Source: Lathyrus oleraceus (lineage: Eukaryota; Streptophyta; Magnoliopsida; Fabales; Fabaceae). From it: DNA of 64,000 nucleotides. A program made the position numbers and the translations under genes. Every line of letters begins with the position of its first letter. Positions within the stretch are counted from its first letter, which is position 1. The notes beneath the pieces were generated by a model. That model had not been told where the DNA came from, searched no databases, and was given only the letters and a program-made list of their open reading frames with translations. The stretch covers positions 241,527,652 through 241,591,651 of the forward strand of contig NC_066579.1 of assembly GCF_024323335.1 (NCBI RefSeq), written 5' to 3'. This document shows positions 54,903 through 64,000 of this stretch, in pieces.

Positions 54903-57900
54903 CGTAGTACCCTAAAATATGCTCTCCTTTTTGCTTTTCATCTAACCTGTAACCTAATACCCATCTAACCTCATTCATGTCTCATTCATATTCATCATTA
55001 TTTCATGATTAACATTTGTTAACGAGCATCATAGATTCGAGGCACGCGACTAATATAAATCAGGGTTTTAACTTGGAGATAGTGGTATGGATCATCATAT
55101 AGGGTGAAACCCTACTTACTTGGTTCCTTGAGGCCTTGATTCTTGAATATTACACCATGTCATTCATCTATACAGCCAACCCTAAGTCTTGACTGGTTCT
55201 TATGAAATTTTGTGTTTGACATTATGCATATCTGAATTGACCACCAACCCCTTTTCCTTGACTTGTTTTGATTGGTTTAAAGCATGTTTACGTTCACATT
55301 CCACTGCATATTGTCGGCATACCTACCTTAGTGTTAAAATTTGCAGTTTAATTTCTAACTCCATCTTGATTATAATTAATTGACTTTAAATGTTAACTTC
55401 TAATCGATTTCGGAATTAATTTCCTTAGAGTCAATTATTATTGCTAATTTATTTTGGAAGGGCGGGAATTAACTCCCTTTCAATTTAATCTCCAATCCTA
55501 TTAAATTGTAGAATTTTTGAATCATATTTAATTGGGTCGGATTTTTGGTAGTTTCACTTGAGTAGTAGATTTAGTCTTTGAAACTTTGGGGTTTAATCTT
55601 GATTTAAAGGAGCCAAAGATTTACTTCTACCGAATATACCTTCATTCTCATAGAGCTTTGGCCCACTTTTTTATATACATCCATATGTAGCTTGGTTTAG
55701 CTTGGTCTGAGTATGGATAGACTAACGACTTTTACATTTCAAAGCCACCCGTCTTCCACGACTCTTCCTCTACTTATCCAATGCTACATGCAATTTGCTA
55801 ACACTTAATAAAATTATTCAACTTTCCTCTTAAGTACTGATTACTACCTTTTAACTCGGTTACAATTTCGATTTATCATTCGGTTACAACCCAATTTACC
55901 TATGAACAAATCAAGTGCAAACTCTAAATAATCTAGAGTTAACATGTATGCTCAGGAACCACAAAGTACTTTAAATATGTACAATTCCAAACTCCAGTTC
56001 CAAGACATCTCCGAAAAAGGTGCAACCTGTCCTGCCGTGACTGCTACGAAACCGTGTGACCAGCCGCCTTCCAACCGCCAATGAGTTTTGGCTTTGACAT
56101 TTCAATTCAACCAGGTCGATACTGTACCATTCACAACCTGCAAAGAAATAATAACAGGTTTCAATAGCCTAACGAAACCATGATGAATTCTCGACACAAC
56201 AACTCCTGACACCATTCGTGTTACCTTCACTTGATAAATCTAATGGTGCACACCCAAATCAAGCCTTTAAGTAATAACGGGAAAACAATTACCAAGCTCA
56301 CTTCGGTTCCATTTCAACCACTAAGCGCCAAGGATCAATTAATCCTTTTGCTACCAGGACTCATGGCATCTCTCTGGATGTAGGCTACTACCAGGTTCGT
56401 TCGTTTGTACCTGCAACATGGCAGTCACAGCAGGGTCAGATATAACTTCTATAAAGCCAATTCTATTGGAACATACCTTGTTCTGACATGCACCAAATTA
56501 ACTCAACACCAATCTCTTAACAGAACATTGCATTAGAATCACATTTCATTACACAGGCATTTTGAATCGCATCTGGCAGCTTGTTTTTAGCAATAGGAAG
56601 AAACCCATTAAATGACCTGTCATTTCAGCTTTCTTAGGCAAATTCATGGAGAGAAAGACCAAATTACCAAGAACTCGTGGAGATAAAAGCCAAACATGTA
56701 TTCCATAACATACCGACACAGTGCATCCTGCACTCTTTCGTTTCATGTCGGCAATAGAAGTAGCATCCAACAGGGGCATTCACCTGCAGAATTTGAAGAA
56801 AAACATGTAGCACACCAATGACCAAAATAAAATGACAAGCATGTGATCTCAAATAGCAATACATCGGTAAGAGTTCTGCAGAAAGACTAAGGTAAATTAA
56901 CAGTTCACTCATTTCAATAATAAATCCACCAATTTCCATTCTTAACAAACTCCAACTAACTCACTAACTGATTTAAAATTATTGAAACTAACTCTAACTG
57001 TTCTGAAATCAACATGTAACTGAAAAAATCATTTCGAGCTAACTGATTAACTGACTCCATTAACCTATAGCTAACAACTCTAACAAACAGTTAAACCTTT
57101 TTAACAGAAAATTGGAGGGAGGTACAAGTTCTTACACACTATAAAAGCTAACCTCATGGTGATTCTTCAGGGTTCTTCCAACCCTTTCTTCATCCTCTTC
57201 ATTTCTTCATTTCTTCATTTCTCACTCTCCCAATTGCTTTCACCTTTTTCAAAGTTCTGCAACCTGTAGCCGCAAATCAATTCAAACCTGCAAATTCGAC
57301 TCTGCAAATTCTGCAACAGAGTCACATTAGGTCGGCTCATCCCTTACCTGCAGAATCCTCAAAACTCAACCTTCAGTTCAACGGGATTCTTTCACTATCC
57401 TCGTGCAGAATCCATCTTCAATCAACAATACGCTTTCGCCTTCGATTCCCTTCCTCACATTTTCGTTTTCTTCTCAAATCCCTTTCTATGAACGGAATTT
57501 AAGACAAAGCCTGTAATCATTAATTCAACAATCTCACACATCGCATAACCAAAGAAGTCAGAAGAGCGAAGTCGCAACAAAGAAGATGGCTATGAAGGGG
57601 TGAAAGATTGGAATCGCATAAGAGATTTACGTGCTTCTGTCGCTGCAGTTGAACCCTGTAAAGCGATGTGTTCGCTTCGATTCACACCCATTCGCGTTTG
57701 AATCATCCGAACTGTCTTATCGTTGCGGTAAAGCGTCGTATTCGCTTCGATTCACGCCCGTTCAAACTGAATTGCTTAAGATATTGTTGAGAAGTTCAAG
57801 CGAGACTCCATGATTGGGGAAAATTAACGTGATACAGTTGTGTTGATTTCTTGAAGCGCAATAGCGGCGTCGTCCTTTAAACATCAGTTTTTCAACCCCG

Positions 57901-60900
57901 TGCTCACTGAATTGGAGAAGTGAATCCTCTCCAAACTCAATGTTGCCGAGAATATCCATCGTCAAACCGGTCAGCAGGCGGCAGAATCGCTCCGAAAAGC
58001 GATAAAAGACTTCGAGCCAAGATCGACTGAAGAATCAATTGGAGCGAAAACCCCATTCAAAGCTCCATCGGAACGAAGAACGTGTTGGATGAGGTAGTAT
58101 CATGGTCGATTCCTCCTACTTTCTGGAAAAATCACAACCCATTGTCGATGATGGACGTCCATTCGCAGAGCGGTGTTACAATTCATTGCCCCTCTTTCGC
58201 GAGTATCAGACCTTTGGGGAAGTTGAAGAAGGACCGTGTTCTTTATCACGTGGGTCAAGCGGAATAAGCTATGTACGAACCGTCTCATCTGCACCTCACT
58301 TTCTCTTTCTGCACCCCTTTTCTCGTATGAACTGTGCCGTTTGGGCCTTTGTTTAGGGCCCTTGTGTAGTAATGGGAAACTACTTCCTTGTACCCCTCTA
58401 TGGGTTCACAGTCCGGAATCAAGGGCCATTACGCCTAAATTCCTTGCTGCACCTCCAGGTTCTTACTAACACTCCCTTGGTCCAATTTTGGATTTCTATT
58501 GCACAATTACTTTGCCTCTTTTAATTGCTTTTTCTTTAGATATTAAAATTTGGAAATTAATTTTAGAATGTAATTTAGTTTTTAGGTTAATTAGGAATTA
58601 ATTAGAAATATCTTGATTAGGTATTAGAAATTCATTAGTTTTAACTAATTTTTTAGGATATTAGTTAATTAGGTATTAGGATTCAATTAGGCTTATTCAA
58701 ATGTTAGGTTAGATTAAAATCTTAGAATTTAGATCTAATCTAGTTTTAGCAATATTAGGTTAGTTAGATCGGGTAATCTTTTAAAACTTTAGAACTAGAA
58801 TTGATTTAAGATATATTGAGTTTTAGAATTAGAACCGATTTAGGATTTAATAACATTTTTAGGATGATTGATATCTAGAATCTAATTGATTTTTTTAGCA
58901 TATTGATGTAGCTTAATTCCTAGCCTTAGAATAACCTTAGAACTTGACCAAATTTTATATCATACTTAGAATTTAATTAGAATGTTATTTTGTTCCCAAT
59001 TGAATATTTTGTGAATAACCATTTTACCCTTTAGGGGTTTATCTTACCATTTTGGTCATATAAATGCATGAGCCCTTAGGACTAGAATTTGATATTAGAA
59101 GTTTAATCAACTCTTAACAATGGCATGTCCCCCTAGAATTTGTACATAAATTTTTAACCAAGATTTTGACTAACTATAACATGGTCCCTTAGGACTAGAA
59201 CTTGACATTAGAATTTTAATCAATTCCTAACAATTGTATGTTCCCCTAGGATTTTAACATAGGTTTCTTAATCAACTTTAATCAACCAATGCATGATCCC
59301 TTAGTATAGTTTCTAATAATTACTAACTTCTAGATTAGGATTAACCTAGTTCCCTAAACCAAAACAAACCCATGATTAAATTGATCAAAGGCAATTTTGA
59401 TCAATTTAAATCCTTTGAACTTGTATAATTCCACAGTCTAGTTTGAGTTACCAAAAGACCCTTGATCACTTAATAAGACTTTTCTTCTAAGCTGTGAAGC
59501 TCGAAGCCTCAAGTCAAGATCTTCAATCAAGGCATCCTCAGTCATACCAAGCAGCGGATTATACAAGCAATCAAAGGTGGAAACTACAAGAGCTTGTTAA
59601 GTCAAAATTAGGATTGTAATAGAGAAGGAGTGGGACTGGAGTATTCCTACCCCCATTCTGAGTATCTTTGGGTATGGGACGTATGACCCAGCGCTCATCG
59701 TATTCACCTCCATTCATAGACTTTAGCACAATTCTAATCACACGATTGGCAAGTCTATCTCTCTTCACAAAGCACCATACAAAAAGCAAGGACTACATCA
59801 ACAACTTATCAATCATGAACTGAGTTGTACGATACAAGCCTTAAGCAATAGAGAATGAGTGGGACTATAGTATTACTACCTCCATTCTGAATATCTTTGG
59901 GTATGGGACGTATGACCCAGCGCTCATCATATTCACCTCTATTCATAGACTTTAGTGCAATTCGAGTCGAACGATTGATAAGGTCTTCATCAATACAAGA
60001 AACAAAAACAAAGATTCTTCTCTCTCCATTTGAAAGTTAAGATGAGAATTACATGACATGAGCCTTAAGTAGTAAAGAAGGAATGAGACTGGAGCTTTCC
60101 TACACTCATTCTGGATATCTTTGGGTGTGATACGTTTGGCTCGTTGGTTATCGTATCCATCATTACTCATAGACTTTAGTTTGATTCTTATTAAATAACT
60201 ATCAAGTCTATTCCACTCTTTCTACTCTCCATTCTATATCATTTCAATTTCAATCATTCTATCATATCTTCTTGCATCCTTAATCATCACGCTTTCAGTC
60301 ATAGTTGGCTGAACTCGAAAGCTCTGATTTCCTTATTGCATTATAAGGATACATAGGCAGGAGAACCCAGTTTCTTCGTGAGCTACCCAATTTATCAATC
60401 AATCATTCTTCATTTATGCAATCAATACCATCTCTTTGAGATCAACTATACTTCTCCTTAGACTCCTTGTCTATACTTTTAGGACGATCTAACAACAGTC
60501 CACCTCATCAATCAAGAGTTGTTTGGCCCGTCACCCAAACATTTAATTCATTCTTTTTCGGCTAAGACGCCACTTTGCTCTTTGATTCAGAGTCTACCCC
60601 TTTCTTGGATCCAAGGTACTATTCTTATTTGATCTCGAACTGTTTTGTTCCCCATCCAGTGATATAATGTTCCTTGTACACAACAATACCTTCTCTTGGG
60701 CCTCGCTTTTACCCCTTTGAGACGTTGTAGCACCAATTCATCTTGTGAATCTAGAGTTGTTTGGCTCGTAACCCAGATATTTAATCCATTCCTTTGGTTG
60801 AAAGGTGTGTTTACTCTTTGATTCCAAGTTCCCTCAAGTTGTGGGTTCCCTTTTGATGCCATTCTGTTGTACAAATTATACTCTTCATCATTATATGTCT

Positions 60901-62080
60901 CTCTCTCTATTCTCGTGGTTCCGAACTACGATTGCTCCGACTTTCTCATTGCACAATGAGAATACGTAGGCATGAGGATGTGAATCCTTGGCAAGCATAC
61001 TTCTAATTATTCTTTCTTCGCCTTAGGGCACCATCCATATCTTTCACTATTCAATATCTACCTTCGATCATAAATCGTTCACCCAGTGACATATTATTCC
61101 TTTGACATTGAAATACACTCTCTTTGGAATTCCATACATACCCTTTTAGGACACCTAACGAAAAGTTTGTATTTCTATCTAGAGTTGTTTGCGCTACAAC
61201 CTCTAACACTTAATTCCTTCGTTTTTGGCTAAACACCCTATAGTGGCGGTCCTACTAGTCCATGTATCGGTTAAAGTTGTTTCCCTCTATGGTACAAATC
61301 TCATTCATATTATGGATTCCAATACACTTTCACCTTTCGGTTTCAAACAATACTTCTTCAGTAACTTATCACCAGATATTCAAATTCTGTGACCTTGGTC
61401 ACTTCATTCCGTTCATTTCCACGATACACTCATAGTCTACCTTCACTGACTCCACGTGATATACCCTATCCTTTGAGCCAAACACACTACCTCTTTGTGC
61501 TCCTTCTTGCGTCACCTTGTGAACCAAGAGATGTTCGGGACTGTGCCTAAACACTTGTTTCTTCATCTTTTTAGCTTTACCCTATAGTGGAGGTCTTACT
61601 AGCCCACGTACTGGTAATAGCCACCTTACTCTTGGGTTCATCTTTTAACCCTTGTTGGAGCTCAAAACATTATTCTTTGGTACATATCATACCTTTATCA
61701 CACTTCTCTTCATCTCCCGCCTCTAGTTCCTTGAACTACGAAGCTCTGAATTCCTCATTGAACTATGAGGACACGTAGGCATGAGGGCCCCAATCCTCAC
61801 AGAGAAATTTATATATTCTCTCTTTTCCCATCCTTTTGCGAGTATCTTAGATATCACACCTGTTCGAGCGAGAACAATCAAAATGGTTCCCATGGAGTAC
61901 CATGGATGTTAGGGGTGCTAATACCTTCCCCTTGCATAACCGACTTCCTTACCCAACATATCTCTTTCCCCCGGGTTTTATCGATGTTTTCACTTTCCTT
62001 ATGGAATAAATAAAGTTCGATGGTGACTTTGTTGTATGTTCGAGCGGGCGATGCGTTCGGGTATATTTCCGCTAGCTTCA
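54903..62080 (+). repeat. Element C 3' LTR (7178 bp, uninterrupted)
   Basis: It starts CGTAGTACCC (TG mutated to CG) and ends CTAGCTTCA. It contains about 300 bp (55290-55596) missing from the 5' LTR, the TATA box at 57139-57147, the 226-bp module trio (59620-60190), three ATACGTAGG stem-loops, and AATAAA at 62005-62010. It holds the empty B target site at 61851-61855. No genes are supported; the short frames correspond to those in the 5' LTR and are not conserved. Confidence 0.88.
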
Positions 62081-62085
62081 CCGTC
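62081..62085. repeat. Target site duplication of element C (right copy)
   Basis: CCGTC, versus CCATC at 28107-28111. Confidence 0.75.
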
Positions 62086-64000
62086 CAAGCATCTAAGCAA
62101 GACCATGTCATGATTCCTCTTATAAAGCACCTCCCCATTAAGGAAGAATTCGGAAGCCAATCTCCTGAGTGTTTTCTTACCGCCACTTGAGGCGTTTGTG
62201 GGATATTCTTATTTCTAAAGGAATTGTTTGATGTCATGAAACCATGGTTTATTATCCCCTTCTTCCTTTATGGCTATGCAATAGGTAGGCTCATCCAACC
62301 GGTGAGTTCTTATAGTTGGGGCTTCGTTACACCACTTGACCTTGAACATGGACGATAACATATCCAAGGCATCCGCTAGTTGATTCTCCTCTCGAGGAAT
62401 ATAATGGAAGGTAATTTCGTCAAAGTAAGTGATCATTTTCCGAACGTGGTCTCTGTATCGGATTAGCTTAGCATTATAAGTTCCCCATTCTCCCTTGATT
62501 TGATTGATGACAAGAGTTGAGTCTCCATATACCTCTAGAATCTTGATTCTTAAGTCACTGGCTTCGTCAATCCCTAGGATACACTCCTCATACAGGTAAA
62601 GCATAACCTAGCCGTGAAGGGAATATGGTACCCTGTTAGGGAGGTTATGACGGCTCCAATTCCATGTACAGTTGCATTTGAGGCACCATCAAATATCAAT
62701 TTCCATCGTGATCCTGGTCCAGATCCTTCATCGGGATCTAGGGTCTCGCAATCCCTTATTACCATAATATCTTTGTCAGGAAAGTCAAACTATATAGGAT
62801 AATAATCTTATGTTGGCTGATGTACGAGATAATCTGCTAACACAATTCCTTTTATGGCTTTTTGTGTGATATACTAGATGTCATATTTTGTTAGCAACGT
62901 TTGCCATTAGGTTATTCTCTCAATTACTGCAGGCTTCTCGAAGATATATTTGATATGATCCATTCGGGATATCAATAGAGTAGTATGACACACCATATAT
63001 TGTCTGAGCCGCCAAGCAGCCCAAACTAGGGCACAACAAGTCTTCTCCAAGGGTGAATATCGGGATTCACAATCGTTAAACTTCTTGCTCAGGTAGTAGA
63101 TTGCATGCTCCCTTTTTCCGATCTCATCTTGTTATCCCAGTACGCATCCCATAGAGTTACCAAGTACTATTAGGTACATTATAAGTGGCCTCATAGGGAC
63201 TGGTGGTACCAAGATAGGTGGCTCTTGCAGGTATTCCTTGATTTTGTCGAAGACTTTTTGACAACCTCTGTTCCACTCGATGGCTTAATTTTTCCCGCGT
63301 AACTTGAAGATTGGTTCGCACGTAGCTGTAAGATGTGAGATGAACCTAAAAATGTAATTCAATCTTCCCAGAAATCCTCGAACCTCATTTTCTGTCCTTG
63401 GAGATGGCATCTCTTGGATAACTTTCACTTTATCAGAATCAACTTCAATTCCCCTCTGGCTGACTATGAACCCTAATAGCTTTCCTGATCTGACCCCAAA
63501 AGTACATTTTGCTAGATTCAAACGTAACTTGAACTTTCTTAGATGATCAAATAGTTTTTGTAGGTTAACTATGTGATCCTCTTTGGGCTATGATTTGGCC
63601 ATCATATCATCAACATAGACCTCTATTTCTTTAAGGATCATATCATGGAACAGGGTCACCATGGCCCTTTGATATGTTGCCCCAACATTTTTTAATCCGA
63701 AAGGCATTACCTTATAATAGAAGGTGCCCCAAGGAGTGATAAACGTGGTTTTCTCCATGTCTGTAGGATCCATTTTTATCTGGTTATAACCTAAGAATCC
63801 ATCCATGAAAGAGAATAACGAGAATTGAGCGGTGTTATCTACCAGTACATCGATGTGCGGTAGTGGAAAGTAGTCCGTAGGACTTGCCTTATTCAAATTC
63901 CGATAATCTACACAAATTCTGACCTTGCCGTCTTTCTTTGGAACGGGAACAATGTTAGCCATCCACTCTGGATATTTTGTGACGGCTAAGAACCCAACAT
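62086..64000 (-). pseudogene. pol: Element D pol: RT and RNase H, degraded, continues off-window
   Basis: In sense order from the right edge: MANIVPVPKKDGKVRICVDYRNLN, MDGFLGYNQIKM, KVMPFGLKNVGATYQRAM and YVDDM (RT catalytic block) within 63588-63962. After a stop near 63590 come KLLGFIVSQRGIEVDSDKV and VRGFLGRLNYIFRF (63285-63521). A region with stops near 63284, 63133, 62928 and 62870 still reads as RT connection. RNase H follows (WKLIFDGASNATVHGIGAV; YGDSTLVINQIKGEW; IPREENQLADAL). It ends at RCLDG, where element C inserted. It continues as the integrase at 28106. Many in-frame stops mark an old copy. Confidence 0.88.

Larger units (their letters stand above)
28112..62080 (+). mobile_element. 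Element C: giant-LTR non-autonomous Tat-like retrotransposon (contains element B)
   Basis: The plus-strand element is about 18.7 kb after removing B. The 5' LTR is 28112-35270 plus 50536-50759 (about 7.38 kb); the 3' LTR is 54903-62080 (7.18 kb); the interior is 50760-54902 (4.1 kb). It has a PBS of tRNA-Arg type, a PPT and a 5-bp target duplication with one mismatch. Only broken gag-like sequence is inside; protease, RT, RNase H and integrase are absent. The LTRs exceed the interior in length, which recalls LARD-type elements. LTR divergence (many substitutions, a roughly 300-bp indel and a 529-bp duplication) shows it is older than A and B. Confidence 0.85.

Overview
The window looks like repeat-rich heterochromatin of a large-genome legume, most likely tribe Fabeae (Pisum, Vicia, Lathyrus or Lens type). 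This is inferred from Ogre/Tat-type Ty3/gypsy retrotransposons: primer binding sites that match plant tRNA-Arg, an extra ORF1 of the DUF7745 type upstream of gag, a predicted intron between protease and reverse transcriptase, and long tandem-repeat 3' UTRs. I see no convincing host gene, tRNA, rRNA or CRISPR array. Species assignment is inference.

The layout is a nest of LTR retrotransposons. An old mobile-element-like coding fragment (about 638-1153) is cut by the LTR of element F (plus strand, starts 1154). F's LTR is interrupted by element A (minus strand, 2891-14583, 5-bp target duplication CATGG). F's LTR is then truncated at 15575 by the 6.2-kb LTR of element E (minus, 15575-21766). E's 3' UTR is cut at 22177 by element D (minus; LTR 22177-25605, 3' UTR, integrase). 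D's pol is split at 28111/62081 by giant-LTR element C (plus, 28112-62080, target duplication CC[A/G]TC). C's 5' LTR is in turn split at 35270/50531 by element B (minus, 35271-50530, target duplication ATATC). C's 3' LTR preserves the uninterrupted B target site at 61851-61855. D's pol resumes at 62086 and runs off the right edge.

A and B are relatives. B keeps every Ogre module (ORF1, gag-protease, intron, RT, RNase H, integrase), but all except the integrase end carry stops or frameshifts. A has an intact 1011-codon gag-protease frame, yet lacks ORF1, the RT core, RNase H and the integrase N-terminus; its two LTRs are nearly identical. It therefore probably moved with enzymes supplied by relatives. 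C is a non-autonomous element with LTRs of about 7.2-7.4 kb around a 4.1-kb interior that holds only broken gag-like sequence.

The most interesting signals are non-coding. (1) Just downstream of pol, A, B and D carry an array of small stem-loops whose stems differ in sequence yet stay complementary, including matched changes between elements; C has the same architecture. (2) A and B have a second 3' UTR array in which a near-constant 8-nt core GTACG[C/T]TA is flanked by different but mutually complementary arms. (3) ORF1 is bracketed by inverted repeats of about 29 nt, which A retains although ORF1 itself is gone. (4) The 3' UTRs of A, B and E carry copies resembling the tRNA-Arg primer end, so they could pair with the element's own PBS. 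These point to a structured-RNA layer in these retrotransposons that I do not know to be described.
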